From Methylobacterium sp. (GTDB lineage Bacteria; Pseudomonadota; Alphaproteobacteria; Rhizobiales; Beijerinckiaceae), in the NCBI GenBank assembly GCA_020253445.1, contig JADCBP010000014.1:34947-98946 (forward strand): 64,000 bases of DNA, given 5' to 3'. Shown piece after piece: positions 46,324 to 57,700 of this stretch; position 1 is the stretch's first letter, and each line of letters opens with the position of its first letter. The notes under the pieces are model-generated. The model did no database searches. It was not told the origin of the DNA and saw nothing but the letters and a program-made list of their open reading frames with translations. The translations under genes and the position numbers were made by a program.

Positions 46324-46500
46324 ATGTCGATTTTCAACCGTTTCGTGAAGGACGAGTCCGGCGCCACCGCGATCGAGTATTCGCTGATCGCCGCCCTGAT
46401 GGCCGCCGCCGTCATTGCCGCGCTCTCGACCTTCTCGGGCAGCCTGCAGACGGCCTTCACAAATATCGGCACGACGCTGACCACCAAGACCGCTCCGTAA
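46324..46500 (+). CDS. flp: Flp/Fap type IVb pilin
   Basis: A 58-residue pilin: short leader MSIFNRFVKDESGATAIEYS, with cleavage expected after the Gly before ATAIEY, Glu5 of the mature chain, and one hydrophobic helix LIAALMAAAVIAALSTF. It is the major subunit of the Tad pilus used for surface attachment. Small enough to be missed by length cut-offs. Preceded by AAAGGAG and followed by a strong terminator, so it is a single-gene transcript. Confidence 0.96.
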   Translation: MSIFNRFVKDESGATAIEYSLIAALMAAAVIAALSTFSGSLQTAFTNIGTTLTTKTAP

Positions 46501-46536
46501 CCGTAACCCGCGGGCGACCAGACGTCGATCGATCAA

Positions 46537-46563
46537 GGGCAGCCTGCGGGCTGCCCTTTTTTT
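46537..46563 (+). terminator. Rho-independent terminator of flp
   Basis: GGGCAGCC/GGCTGCCC stem with T7 tail, 36 bp after the pilin stop. Confidence 0.88.
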
Positions 46564-46709
46564 GCGCTGTGGGCCTCGCAAGTTTCGGAACCTTTCCATT
46601 CTTTCCGGAACGGAAGCAGTCCCGTCACAATACGTCGTCTTGCGAAAAAAACATTTCTGCGGATGATGCGTCCGATTTTTCCGGGTCAGGTTCATGAAGG
46701 GGTCTTCTG

Positions 46710-48290
46710 GTGGCTACGATCGCAATCCGGGGCGCGATGGCTGCCCGCTATGAAGAGATTCTGACCAAGGACGCCCTCGATTTCGTGGCAAACCTGCAGC
46801 GCGCCTTCAATAGTCGCCGCAAGGAATTGCTGGCCGCACGCGTCGAGCGCCAGAAGCGCTTCGATGCCGGCGAGCTGCCGCGCTTCCTGCCGGAGACCGC
46901 CGCCATCCGCTCCGGCGCTTGGCGCGTGGCCCCGATCCCGCATGATCTGCTTGATCGCCGCGTGGAAATCACCGGCCCGGTCGACCGGAAGATGGTGATC
47001 AACGCGCTGAATTGCGGCGCGAAGGTCTTCATGACCGATTTCGAGGATGCGAATTCCCCGACCTGGTCGAACAATATCGAGGGCCAGATCAACCTCAAGG
47101 ATCGCTGGGACGGCAAGATCGACTTTACCGATCCCGCGTCGGGCAAGGCCTACAAGCTTGGTCCGAACCCGGCCGTGCTGATCGTGCGGCCGCGTGGCTG
47201 GCACCTTCTCGAGAGCCATCTCGAGATCGATGGCGAGCCCTGCTCCGGTTCGCTCTTCGATTTCGGCCTCTGTTTCTTCCACAACGCGAAGAAGCAGATT
47301 GCCGCGGGCTCAGGCCCCTATTTCTACCTGCCGAAGCTCGAAAGCCATCTCGAGGCGCGGCTGTGGAACGATGTCTTCGTGATGGCCCAGAAGGCGCTCG
47401 GCCTGCCGGTCGGCACCATCAAGGCGACCGTGCTGATCGAGACCTTGCCCGCGGCTTTCGAGATGGACGAGATCCTGTTCGAACTGAAGGATCATATTGT
47501 CGGCCTCAATTGCGGGCGCTGGGATTACATCTTCTCCTTCATCAAGAAGCTCGCCGCGCAGAAGGATTACGCGCTGCCGGATCGCAGCCAGGTGGTGATG
47601 GGCAAGGCCTTCCTGCGCGCCTATTCGCTGCTGCTGATCAAGACCTGCCACAAGCGCGGCGCCTTCGCGATGGGCGGCATGGCGGCGCAGATCCCGGTGA
47701 AGAACAACCCCGCGGCCAACGAGGCGGCCTTCGTCAAGGTGCGCGCCGACAAGGAGCGCGAGGCCGGCGACGGTCATGATGGCACCTGGGTCGCGCATCC
47801 CGATCTCGTTCCGGTGGCGATGGAGGTGTTCAACCGCCTGATGCCGCAGCCCAATCAGCTCGGCGTCGCGCGCAATGATGTGAACATTGTCGAGAAGGAT
47901 CTGCTGGAAGTTCATGCCGGAACGCGTTCCATCGAGGGTTTCCGCGAGAATATCCGGGTGGGCGTGCAGTATATCGAGGCCTGGCTGCGCGGCCGCGGCG
48001 CCGTGCCGATCTACAACATGATGGAAGATGCAGCGACCGCCGAGATCTCCCGCGCGCAGATCTGGCAGCAGGTGAAATACGGCCTGGATTTCGTGGATGG
48101 CACGAAGGCCTCGCCCGGGCTGTTCGAAACCTGCCTCAAGGAAGAGATGGAGCGGGTGAAGGGCGAAGTGGGGGCGGAGGCCTTCGAAAAGGGCCGCTTC
48201 CCCGAGGCCATCGAACTTTTCCGCAACCTTTCGCTCGCGCCGAGGTTCGAAGACTTCCTGACGGTTCCGGCCTACCAGAAGATCGTCTGA
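46710..48290 (+). CDS. aceB: Malate synthase A
   Basis: A 526-residue malate synthase of the A type: VFMTDFEDANSPTWSNNIEGQINL, VRPRGWHLLESHL, VLIETLPAAFEMDEIL, LNCGRWDYIFSFIKK, and GGMAAQIPVKN. It condenses glyoxylate with acetyl-CoA in the glyoxylate cycle. A GTG start at 46710 with AAGGGG upstream is used; ATG 46737 is possible. No isocitrate lyase is nearby; it could drain glyoxylate from the dehydrogenase/aminotransferase genes at 10947-15297. Confidence 0.93.
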   Translation: MATIAIRGAMAARYEEILTKDALDFVANLQRAFNSRRKELLAARVERQKRFDAGELPRFLPETAAIRSGAWRVAPIPHDLLDRRVEITGPVDRKMVINALNCGAKVFMTDFEDANSPTWSNNIEGQINLKDRWDGKIDFTDPASGKAYKLGPNPAVLIVRPRGWHLLESHLEIDGEPCSGSLFDFGLCFFHNAKKQIAAGSGPYFYLPKLESHLEARLWNDVFVMAQKALGLPVGTIKATVLIETLPAAFEMDEILFELKDHIVGLNCGRWDYIFSFIKKLAAQKDYALPDRSQVVMGKAFLRAYSLLLIKTCHKRGAFAMGGMAAQIPVKNNPAANEAAFVKVRADKEREAGDGHDGTWVAHPDLVPVAMEVFNRLMPQPNQLGVARNDVNIVEKDLLEVHAGTRSIEGFRENIRVGVQYIEAWLRGRGAVPIYNMMEDAATAEISRAQIWQQVKYGLDFVDGTKASPGLFETCLKEEMERVKGEVGAEAFEKGRFPEAIELFRNLSLAPRFEDFLTVPAYQKIV

Positions 48291-48314
48291 TCCAACTGCC
48301 GGAAGAATCGACTG

Positions 48315-48359
48315 GAGCCGGTTCGGTGAATTCCCGTTCACCGCCCGGCTCTCATTTTT
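48315..48359 (+). terminator. Terminator after malate synthase
   Basis: Long interrupted stem (GAGCCGG..CCGGCTC enclosing CGGTGAA..TTCACCG) followed by ATTTTT. Confidence 0.8.
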
Positions 48360-48391
48360 CTCGACGCATCGTCTTCATGCGAACGGGCCTC

Positions 48392-48451
48392 CGCTTCGCT
48401 TGAAAAAGTTCCAGAGCATTTTCCGATCCATTGGATACCGGTTGGTCGAAG
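48392..48451. repeat. Dispersed intergenic repeat with hairpin
   Basis: Begins with CGCTTCGCTTGAAAAAGTTC, similar to 6332-6350, then a palindromic block (GCATTTTC ... GAAAATGC, 48417-48456). It resembles short repeats scattered in Hyphomicrobiales genomes. Confidence 0.45.
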
Positions 48452-48551
48452 AAAATGCGCGAAATAATCGGAAATGAGAGCGGACGGCCTCTTTCAATCA
48501 GGTCGGAGTTGGCTCTAGCGTTGCGGCTCTTCTGACCCGTGAGCCTCTTTC

Positions 48552-49118
48552 ATGTCTGAATTTCTCTCCCGCCTGCGTGCGATTGTCGAAACTTATCTCG
48601 CCCATGAGGCAGAAAGCGATGAATGGCTGCCGGTGCTCACCTGGCAGATCGACCAGCAGCACGCGCTCGACAGTCGCGACACCTATCCCGGCCACGTGAC
48701 GACCAGCGCGATCCTCCTGTCGCCGGATGGCACCGAGACCCTGCTGATCGACCACAAGACCCTGAAGCGCTGGCTCCAGCCGGGTGGTCATTATGAACCG
48801 GCAGAGACCTTCTGGCTTTCGGCACGTCGAGAAGCGGAGGAGGAAACAGGCCTTTCCGCGCCGCCGCTTCACCCCTGGCACGGAAAGGCGGACCGGCCCT
48901 TCCTCATCGACAGCCATGCCGTGCCGGGCAAGGCGAGCCGGGGCGAGCGGCCGCATCTGCATCACGACCTGCAATTCCTGTTCGTGGCAGACCCGGCTTC
49001 CCCGCTTGTCGCGCAGCTCGAGGAGGTTTCGGCGGCCCGCTGGCATGGCATCGCGGCGCTGGAAGAGGTCACGCCCCGCGGACTCAAGCGGCTGAAACGC
49101 CTCGGGCTGGTAAAATAA
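48552..49118 (+). CDS. Nudix hydrolase
   Basis: A 188-residue Nudix protein. The Nudix box is complete: GHYEPAE followed by seven residues and REAEEETGL, matching GX5EX7REUXEEXGU. It hydrolyses a nucleoside-diphosphate-linked substrate that sequence alone does not identify. Stand-alone gene. Confidence 0.92.
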   Translation: MSEFLSRLRAIVETYLAHEAESDEWLPVLTWQIDQQHALDSRDTYPGHVTTSAILLSPDGTETLLIDHKTLKRWLQPGGHYEPAETFWLSARREAEEETGLSAPPLHPWHGKADRPFLIDSHAVPGKASRGERPHLHHDLQFLFVADPASPLVAQLEEVSAARWHGIAALEEVTPRGLKRLKRLGLVK

Positions 49119-49223
49119 ACCTGCCCGAAGGCTCTGGTCGCCACTGAAAATGTCGCAATTCGCCCCTATTTCTCGCCACACGTCGCCCCCTTGGGAGCCA
49201 TCGGGCGGCGAATGGAGGAAGGA

Positions 49224-49877
49224 ATGAACCCGCAAGAGCGTCAGGTGATCGACGGTATTTTCGACCGCCTGAAGAACGTTGCCAACCAGCCGCGCGATCC
49301 GGAAGCGGAGCGCTATATCGGGGACCTCGTTCAGAAACAGCCCTATGCGACCTATGCACTGGCCCAATCGGTTTACGTGCAGGAACAGGCGCTGCTGAAC
49401 CAGCAGCAACAGATCGAGCAGCTTCAGGCCGAAGTCGCGGAATTGCGCGCGCGACCGCAGCAGCCGGCTTCCGGCGGCGGTTTCCTGTCGGGCCTTTTCG
49501 GTGGTGGCGGCCAGCAACGTCCACCGGAAAACGTGCCGGCCTATGGCCAGCGTCGCGAGGCGCCGCTTCAGGCCCCGGCCGGTCCGTGGGGTGGGCAGCC
49601 TCGAGCCGCGGCACCCGGCCCATGGGGCCAGCCGCAGCGCCAGGGCATGGGCTTCCTCGGCACGGCCGCGGCAGCCGCCACTGGCGTGGCCGGCGGCATG
49701 GTGCTCGGCTCGATCCTGTCTTCAGCCTTGGGTGGCGGAGCTGCCAATGCAGCGGCCGGCCCGTCCGGGCACGCGCCGCAGGAAAATGCCCAGCAGGAAG
49801 AGGTGCAGGGCCACGACAATGTGTCGGATGCCAACTGGGATGATGGCGGCTATGGCGACGACAGCTTCGAGGCATGA
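49224..49877 (+). CDS. DUF2076 domain-containing protein
   Basis: A 217-residue DUF2076 protein: conserved helical N-terminus (MNPQERQVIDGIFDRL, QKQPYATYALAQSVYVQEQAL), a Gln-rich coiled segment, a Gly/Pro/Gln low-complexity middle (GGGFLSGLFGGGG), a Gly/Ala hydrophobic stretch (about 145-170), and an acidic tail. Function unknown; commonly considered periplasmic or envelope-associated. GGAGGAAGG decides the start at 49224. Confidence 0.88.
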   Translation: MNPQERQVIDGIFDRLKNVANQPRDPEAERYIGDLVQKQPYATYALAQSVYVQEQALLNQQQQIEQLQAEVAELRARPQQPASGGGFLSGLFGGGGQQRPPENVPAYGQRREAPLQAPAGPWGGQPRAAAPGPWGQPQRQGMGFLGTAAAAATGVAGGMVLGSILSSALGGGAANAAAGPSGHAPQENAQQEEVQGHDNVSDANWDDGGYGDDSFEA

Positions 49878-49908
49878 TCGCCGCCGCTCCTTCGAATGAG
49901 ATGATGAA

Positions 49909-49939
49909 GGCCCCGCAGCAAATCCGCGGGGCCTTTTTT
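49909..49939 (+). terminator. Terminator of the DUF2076 gene
   Basis: Stem GGCCCCGC/GCGGGGCC, 9-nt loop, T6 tail. Confidence 0.88.
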
Positions 49940-49971
49940 CACTCCGGCGGGCCGGTGGAGAGTGACGGAAT

Positions 49972-50733
49972 TCAGATGACCACGACCCGCGTGCCGACCT
50001 TCACCCGGTCATAGAGATCAATGACATCCTCGTTGTTCATGCGGATGCAGCCCGAGGAAACCGCGCGGCCGATCGTTTCCGGCTCGTTGGTGCCGTGAAT
50101 GCGATAGAGCGACGAGCCAAGATAGAGCGCCCGCGCGCCGAGCGGATTATCGGGACCACCCGACATGAAGGGCGGGAGATCCGGGCGACGCTTCAGCATC
50201 TGCGCCGGCGGCCGCCAATCCGGCCATTCCGCCTTGCGGGTGACGGATTTAATGCCCGCCCATTCGAAGCCCGGACGACCCACGCCGATTCCATAGCGCA
50301 GCGCGCGGCCATCGCCCTGCACAAGATAGAGGAACCGGTTCGGCGTATCGATCACGATCGTGCCCGGGCCATGCGGGCCGTGATAGGTCACTTCCTGCCG
50401 CTCGAATTGCGGTTCAACCTCAGGATGGATGCGCGCATCATCGCGGCGCTGGATAAACTGGCTCTCATCGGGCAGCGCGGCGAGCTGGCGGGAGCCCTGC
50501 ACCGGCAGGTCGATCGCACGGCCGCGCCCGGCATGACGCGGCAACGAATCCGGCACGGCCGGGCGGGCCATGACGGGAGCGCCTTGCCGATGCGAGGGCA
50601 CAGCACCCGTCATCAGGAATTCGATGAAGCCACCGCCCATCCGCGAGGTGCCGCGATAGGGGTCTGCCTGTGCCGGCAGGACGGCGACCGAGGCGAGCAG
50701 CAAGGCGGCAAAAGCGGAAGCGACGCGAGACAT
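49972..50733 (-). CDS. L,D-transpeptidase (YkuD domain)
   Basis: About 253 residues. Signal peptide (RVASAFAALLLASVAVLPAQA), variable linker, then a YkuD domain: GTIVIDTPNRFLYLVQGDGRALRYGIGVG, and the active site HGTNEPETIGRAVSSGCIRM with catalytic His and Cys. Makes or trims 3-3 peptidoglycan crosslinks, or anchors proteins. Start 50733 is preceded by AAAGGG. Confidence 0.93.
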   Translation of the reverse strand: MSRVASAFAALLLASVAVLPAQADPYRGTSRMGGGFIEFLMTGAVPSHRQGAPVMARPAVPDSLPRHAGRGRAIDLPVQGSRQLAALPDESQFIQRRDDARIHPEVEPQFERQEVTYHGPHGPGTIVIDTPNRFLYLVQGDGRALRYGIGVGRPGFEWAGIKSVTRKAEWPDWRPPAQMLKRRPDLPPFMSGGPDNPLGARALYLGSSLYRIHGTNEPETIGRAVSSGCIRMNNEDVIDLYDRVKVGTRVVVI

Positions 50734-51052
50734 GAAACACCCTTTCCCACCCAGCCCAGAAAGGACTGGAGAACCGCCGCCACGCGGCGTTGGCGGCAAC
50801 AGAGAGTGAAAAATATTTTTCAACGGTCGCTGGACGGCAAATATTCATGATTAATATATTCTTATGATCAGGTTTTTCATTTTCTTTTAAAAACAATACT
50901 AATGAATCATGAAAGGATTATGCGGAAACGCCTTGTTCATGATGACGGAACAGTGATGTTCGCGGGCCATCGGCGTGAACCACTGTTTAACTCGTGGCGC
51001 GCAACGGTAAAGGCCACTTTTCGCAAATCCAGCAGCGGCGTTTCGAAGTCCC

Positions 51053-51838
51053 ATGAGCATTCCCCAGCGCAAATTCCGCATTGAAGGCGGCTCCGGTCGC
51101 CCCACTCCGGAGGTCTCGCCTGTCGCGTTCGAGGCGGCTCCGGTCGCAATCCCCGAAATGCCGGTCATTCCCCGCATCGAAACGGCCGCATCTTCCACCG
51201 CCGTGCTCGACGAGGTCCGCGCCCTGCGCACGATGATCGAACCGCTCTACGGCGTGCTGGAAAACCTCAAGGAGAATTACCGCGAGGAATTGCGGTCCTT
51301 CGCGAGCCTCAAGGTGGACATGACCGAGATCGAGAGCGCCATTGCGGGCACCAAGAAGGAGCTTGCGGCCCTGAAGGTTGGCCACAATATCGGTGGTGTG
51401 GAGGTCGCTGCGCTCGAACTCGAGACGGTGGTCTCGCAGACCGAGGCTGCCGCGAACGACATCCTCGCTGCGGCCGAATCCATCGAGACCATGGCGGGTG
51501 CCATCCAGAGCGAGACAACGCTCGAGGCCTGCAAGGGGCTGGCAAACGACATCGCCGACAAGGTGACCATCATCTACATGGCTTGCAACTTCCAGGATCT
51601 TTCGGGCCAGCGGGTGCGCCGCGTGGTGGAAACGCTGAACTTCGTGGAGAGCCGCATCCACAAGATGATCGATGCCTGGGGTGGCCTGCAGGCGTTGCAC
51701 GAACTTATCGAACAGGAAATCCAGACGCAGGAGGAAGAGCGCGAGACCGAAGGTTCGGCTGCCCTTCTCACCGGCCCGGTTCCGGTCAATGCCGAAGACC
51801 ATGTCGATCAGGACGCGATCGACGCCCTGTTCCATTGA
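51053..51838 (+). CDS. cheZ: CheZ-like protein phosphatase
   Basis: A 261-residue helical protein. A Pro-rich N-terminus is followed by a long helical hairpin and the conserved IYMACNFQDLSGQRVRRVVETL, corresponding to the CheZ segment containing the catalytic Gln (QDLTGQ), and a short C-terminal motif DQDAIDALF like the CheY-binding tail. It likely dephosphorylates CheY encoded at 22880. Located away from the che operon. The upstream 229 bp is AT-rich with an inverted repeat TTCATGATT/AATCATGAA (50844/50905). Confidence 0.83.
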   Translation: MSIPQRKFRIEGGSGRPTPEVSPVAFEAAPVAIPEMPVIPRIETAASSTAVLDEVRALRTMIEPLYGVLENLKENYREELRSFASLKVDMTEIESAIAGTKKELAALKVGHNIGGVEVAALELETVVSQTEAAANDILAAAESIETMAGAIQSETTLEACKGLANDIADKVTIIYMACNFQDLSGQRVRRVVETLNFVESRIHKMIDAWGGLQALHELIEQEIQTQEEERETEGSAALLTGPVPVNAEDHVDQDAIDALFH

Positions 51839-52193
51839 GCAGGACAGTTCGGATCAATTTTCGGAACGGGGCGGCAAGGCCCCGTTTTTCGTTCCCGCGC
51901 GCAGCTTGGCCATGAGCGCGCGCGATCCGGCGCGATGCTGGCCGCAGGCCGGAACCAAGATGGCAGGTGCCAAGGATATCACCGGAGTGAAGGCGGGAAC
52001 GATCGAAGCGGGCAATCGAAACGCCAGCGCCAGGCTCGCTTTCCGCTCCGGCGCCAGCGCGGAAGGCAAGGCGAAAGCGGCATTGCGCAAAAGGCTGCCT
52101 CGTGCGGCCGCTGCGATTGCGAGGTCGGCCTGCCTCCACTAGTCTTGGATTCGTCGCCGGTTTCCTCCGGCCCTCCCCGACCGAGACCGGCCT
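51839..52193. other. Intergenic region with cheZ terminator
   Basis: Holds a Rho-independent terminator at 51865-51889 (AACGGGGC/GCCCCGTT plus T5). The rest shows no supported gene; an open frame at about 51912-52142 has no recognisable features. Confidence 0.7.
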
Positions 52194-53000
52194 TTGCCTT
52201 TCTTCGAACAGCTCTCCGCTGCCCTGAGCCAACAGGCCGCGAGCCCGGCCTTCTGGCTGATCGGCGGGGTGACGATCTTTGTCATTGCGGCCTCGAAGGG
52301 TGCGTTCGGGGGTGGCGCGGCCTCGCTGGGCGTGCCGATGCTCTCGCTCATCACGGATCCCATCGGCGCGGCGATCATCGTGGCGCCGCTCATCTCGATG
52401 ATGGACATGTTCACCCTGCGCACCTTCGGCCCCTCCTCCTGGTCGAAGCCGGATCTGCGCGTTCTGCTGCCGGGTCTTCTGCTGGGGCTGGGGGTCGGCT
52501 GGCTTGCCTTTGCGAGCGTCGATCCGCGGCTTGTGGCGCTGATGATCGGCACGATCAGCCTCGCCTTCGCGCTGCACTGGTTCTGGAAGCGGCGCGGCAA
52601 GCCGCGGGGGCAAGGCAAGCCTGCCAGCGCCCCGCTGGGTTTCATCGCCGGGGCAGCCTCCGGCTTCACCACCTTCATCGCGCATTCCGGCGGTCCGCCG
52701 GTCACGATGTATCTGATGCGCCGAAACCTCGGGAAAACGCTGTTCGTGGGCACCACGGCCGCCATCTTCACCATCGGCAACATCCTCAAGCTTGGACCCT
52801 ATGGAATGCTGCTGATGGCACGGCCCGAAACGCTGGCGGGGGCGCTGCTTTATGCGCCCATCGTGCCATTCGGCGTCTGGCTTGGCCTGCGCATCCATCA
52901 TCGCCTCTCCTATGAGGGCATCATGCTGGCGACAAATGCGCTGCTGATCATCGGCGGGGCGCGGCTGATCTGGCAGGCGCTGGGATCGCTGCTGTCATGA
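52194..53000 (+). CDS. TSUP family transporter (TauE/SafE)
   Basis: About 268 residues with seven or eight transmembrane helices in two repeats: FWLIGGVTIFVIAASKGAFGGGAASLGVPML and GFIAGAASGFTTFIAHSGGPPVTMYLM, the repeat motif of sulfite/sulfonate exporters. Substrate unknown. The frame begins at a TTG (52194); no good upstream ATG exists, so the start is tentative. The stop overlaps the next start (ATGA). Confidence 0.88.
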   Translation: MPFFEQLSAALSQQAASPAFWLIGGVTIFVIAASKGAFGGGAASLGVPMLSLITDPIGAAIIVAPLISMMDMFTLRTFGPSSWSKPDLRVLLPGLLLGLGVGWLAFASVDPRLVALMIGTISLAFALHWFWKRRGKPRGQGKPASAPLGFIAGAASGFTTFIAHSGGPPVTMYLMRRNLGKTLFVGTTAAIFTIGNILKLGPYGMLLMARPETLAGALLYAPIVPFGVWLGLRIHHRLSYEGIMLATNALLIIGGARLIWQALGSLLS

Positions 53001-53875
53001 AGCTGCGTCTTCCCTTGCCCTTCCTGCTGGCCCTCGCCGGCATCGCCGTGCTCTGCATCATGGATGCGGTCATCAAGGCGGTGGGCGCGCGCTATCCTAC
53101 CTTCCAGCTGGCCTTCCTGCGGTTTCTGGCCGGCACGATCTGGACTGTCGCCGCATTGGCCATCCTTCGCCCGGCCTTTCCATCCAGGGAGACGATGCGC
53201 GTGAACAGCCTGCGCGGCGTGATCGGCCTCATCACCGCGACAAGCTTCTTCTATGCGCTGCAGACCCTGCCGCTGGCGGAAACCATCGCCTTCTCCTTCC
53301 TCTCGCCGCTTTTTCTCGCCCTTTTCGGCGCACTGATCCTCGGCGAGGCGATCCGCCGCGAAACCTTCAGCGGCCTGGGGCTGGGTTTCGTCGGGATGCT
53401 GGTGATGACCTTCGGCCATGGGCTGACCACGGGCGGGCCGCTCATCAGCGCGGCCCTGCACCTTCCCGGCGTGCTCGCGGCAATCGGCTCGGCCATCAGC
53501 TATGCTTTCGGCCTCGTGCTGCTGCGCCAGCGCGCCCAGCAGGATGCGCTGATCATCATCGTGCTGTTCCAGACTACCGTGCCGACCCTGTTGCTTGTCG
53601 GTCCCGCCTGGTGGCTGTGGCAACCGGTTCTCGGTAGTGACCTCTGGCTGTTCCTCGCCATAGGCGGGCTCGGCCTGTGCGGCCACATGCTGCTCGCCAA
53701 TGCCTTCAAGCGGGCGGAGGCCTCGCGGCTGGCGCCAAGCGAATATTCCGCCCTCGTGATGGCGGCCATCCTCGGCTACGGGTTTTTCGGAGAGGTCCCG
53801 GGCATCGCGACGCTGGTTGGCGCGATGCTGGTGATCTCGGGGACGGTCATTGCCATGCGCGCGAAGGGCGGCTGA
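52997..53875 (+). CDS. DMT superfamily transporter (EamA domains)
   Basis: A 292-residue membrane protein with ten predicted helices in two EamA halves (IAVLCIMDAVIKAVGARYPTFQLAFLRFLAG; ...LLANAFKRAEASRLAPSEYSALVMAAILGY). Related to S-adenosylmethionine or amino-acid metabolite exporters of RhaT/EamA type. Translationally coupled to the TSUP gene. Confidence 0.9.
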   Translation: MKLRLPLPFLLALAGIAVLCIMDAVIKAVGARYPTFQLAFLRFLAGTIWTVAALAILRPAFPSRETMRVNSLRGVIGLITATSFFYALQTLPLAETIAFSFLSPLFLALFGALILGEAIRRETFSGLGLGFVGMLVMTFGHGLTTGGPLISAALHLPGVLAAIGSAISYAFGLVLLRQRAQQDALIIIVLFQTTVPTLLLVGPAWWLWQPVLGSDLWLFLAIGGLGLCGHMLLANAFKRAEASRLAPSEYSALVMAAILGYGFFGEVPGIATLVGAMLVISGTVIAMRAKGG

Positions 53876-53962
53876 AGGGTCGATTTCCGGCCTTTCCCCC
53901 GTGCCGGTCAGGCACGGATGAAAACCGCATTTGCCGCCTGCGACTTTAGCCACCATGCGATC

Positions 53963-54021
53963 TTGACACCCGCCAAGCTCGTCGCCATATGCCGTTGGCA
54001 CTCACCAATCGTGAGTGCTAA
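53963..54021 (+). promoter_or_regulatory. groESL promoter with CIRCE operator
   Basis: CIRCE inverted repeat TTGGCACTC-N9-GAGTGCTAA at 53995-54021 (one mismatch from TTAGCACTC-N9-GAGTGCTAA), the HrcA repressor site. TTGACA at 53963-53968 is a good -35 element; the -10 (about 53986) is weak. Confidence 0.93.
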
Positions 54022-54141
54022 CTGGTTTCACGAAGGGGTGTCTCGCGTTGAGGATGAATCCGGTTCCGGCCCCATGGCCCCCGGAAATCCCCCGCGAACC
54101 GCGCCCCGCCTTCTTACGAAGCCTTCAAGAGGAAGTTCAAA

Positions 54142-54429
54142 ATGAAGTTTCGTCCCCTGCATGACCGTGTGGTCGTGAAGCGCATCGACAGCGAAGAGAA
54201 GACCAAGGGCGGCATCATCATCCCGGATACGGCGAAGGAAAAGCCGCAAGAGGGCGAAGTCGTGGCCGTTGGCCCGGGCGCCCGTGACGAAAGCGGCAAG
54301 CTCGTGGCCCTCGACGTGAAGAAGGGCGACCGCGTGCTGTTCGGCAAGTGGTCGGGCACGGAAGTGAAGATCGACGGTGTCGACCTCCTCATCATGAAGG
54401 AGAGCGACATCATGGGCGTGATCGCCTGA
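54142..54429 (+). CDS. groES: Co-chaperonin GroES
   Basis: A 95-residue Gro[48 protein letters not shown] with the mobile loop and [15 protein letters not shown]. Caps GroEL. Heat-shock control by HrcA/CIRCE is read directly from the upstream operator. Confidence 0.98.
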   Translation: MKFRPLHDRVVVKRIDSEEKTKGGIIIPDTAKEKPQEGEVVAVGPGARDESGKLVALDVKKGDRVLFGKWSGTEVKIDGVDLLIMKESDIMGVIA

Positions 54430-54462
54430 TTAACCCGGCACAATTCCTCAATTTCGGAGTAA

Positions 54463-56501
<2,039 letters not shown>

Positions 56502-56526
56502 CACGCCAACCAGCATAAGAAATGCG

Positions 56527-56552
56527 AAGGCCCGGCAAAATCCGGGCCTTTT
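56527..56552. terminator. Hairpin after the repeat array
   Basis: AAGGCCCGG/CCGGGCCTT stem with a short T run. Probably the effective groESL terminator. Confidence 0.7.
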
Positions 56553-56559
56553 GCGTAAT

Positions 56560-57700
56560 GAGACCTGTGCACGGATTTCGCTCGACGCCATGATAAGTGT
56601 TGGGTTCAATGTCGTAATTGTCTCTTTCTGGAGACTTCGATGAAGCATCGTATGATCGGGCAAGAATGTCTGCGTTTCACTCCGGTGCCAAATCTGGAGG
56701 GGCGCTGGAAAGGCTAGATGCACTTCTCGACTGGTCGCCGATTGCCGAGCCGCTTGGGCGGCTTCACGCCAGTGCGAAAGGCGAAGCGGCGTGGCCGCCG
56801 CTTGCCATGTTCAAAGCCCTGTTATTGTCGGTCTGGCACGACCTTTCGGACGTGAAACTCGCCGAGGCGCTTGATGATCGAGCCTCGTTTCGGCGTTTCT
56901 GCGGGTTCTCGTCGAACGAGCCGACGCCGGAGCATACGGCTTTCGTCAGGTTCCGCCGAGCACCCGTCATGGCCGAATTGGACCATATCCTGTTCGAGAC
57001 GATCACTGCCCAGTTGAAAGCGCGCTCGGTCACGGTGAAGACCGGCACCATCGTTGACGCCACGATCATCGCGTCCGCGCGCGAGGGGGATGTGGACGGG
57101 CGCTGGGTGAAACACAAGAACAAGCCGGCCGTCCACGGCTTCAAGGCTCATGTCGGCGCCGACGCCGACACGGCATTGGTCGAGGAAATCGACATCACAC
57201 CTGCCAACGGGAATGATGGCCGAGCCGGGCCTGATACCTTGCCCCCGGAGCCAGGCGATGTCTTCGCCGACAGCGCCTATCGAGGTCGCCACTTCGCCCA
57301 GGCCATTCACGCAAAAGGCGGTCAACCACGCATCATCGCCACAGCGATGTGGGGCCGCGACGAAACCGAAACACTGGCGCTGGAACACCGGCGCGGCTTT
57401 CCGCCTTCAACGCTGCCATCCAACGGGTGCGTGCCCGGATCGAAAAGATCTTTGGAACGTGGAAGAGAAGCTACGGTCTGCGTCGCATGCGATGGCGGGG
57501 GCTGGCGAAAGCCAGCGCACAGGTTCGCCTCACCGCAATCGCCTACAATCTCAAACGCAGCCTCTCAATAAGCCGACAGATCGCCTGACTGCCGGCCGGA
57601 AGCCGAAATCCGCCGGCGCAACAAAACTCAACGGCAATGCCATGAAATCGCGTCAAGTCTCGAAATTCACGAGAGAATTCGACACACGCGCACAGGTCTC
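56560..57700 (+). mobile_element. IS5 family insertion sequence, 1141 bp
   Basis: Ends share the inverted repeat GAGACCTGTGC (left 56560-56570, right 57690-57700 in reverse), followed by looser matches. A dinucleotide AT flanks both ends (56558-56559, 57701-57702), a possible target duplication. Encodes one split transposase. Its right end abuts the last codons of IS3 orfB. Confidence 0.85.
56666..57588 (+). pseudogene. IS5 family transposase, split by a frameshift
   Basis: N-terminal part from 56666 in one frame (LERLDALLDWSPIAEPLG, SFRRFCGFSSNEPTPEHTAFVRFRR, VTVKTGTIVDATIIASAR, ...DVFADSAYRGRHF). The C-terminal part (RARIEKIFGTWKRSYGLRRMRWRGLAKASAQVRLTAIAYNL) is in another frame, ending at 57588. 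The shift lies near 57390-57410. Some IS5 subgroups (IS427 type) use programmed frameshifting, but I see no clear slippery site, so decay is as likely. Confidence 0.8.

Noticed and set aside
46564..46709. Riboswitch (for example glycine) upstream of malate synthase
   Set aside because: The 146-bp leader shows no conserved aptamer features; only a ribosome site before the GTG.
50844..50913. TTCATGATT/AATCATGAA inverted repeat upstream of cheZ as an operator
   Set aside because: Arms are 52 bp apart in AT-rich DNA and could match by chance.
51912..52142. Small protein gene between cheZ and the TSUP transporter
   Set aside because: Ala/Arg-rich open frame in GC-rich DNA with no ribosome site or recognisable domain.
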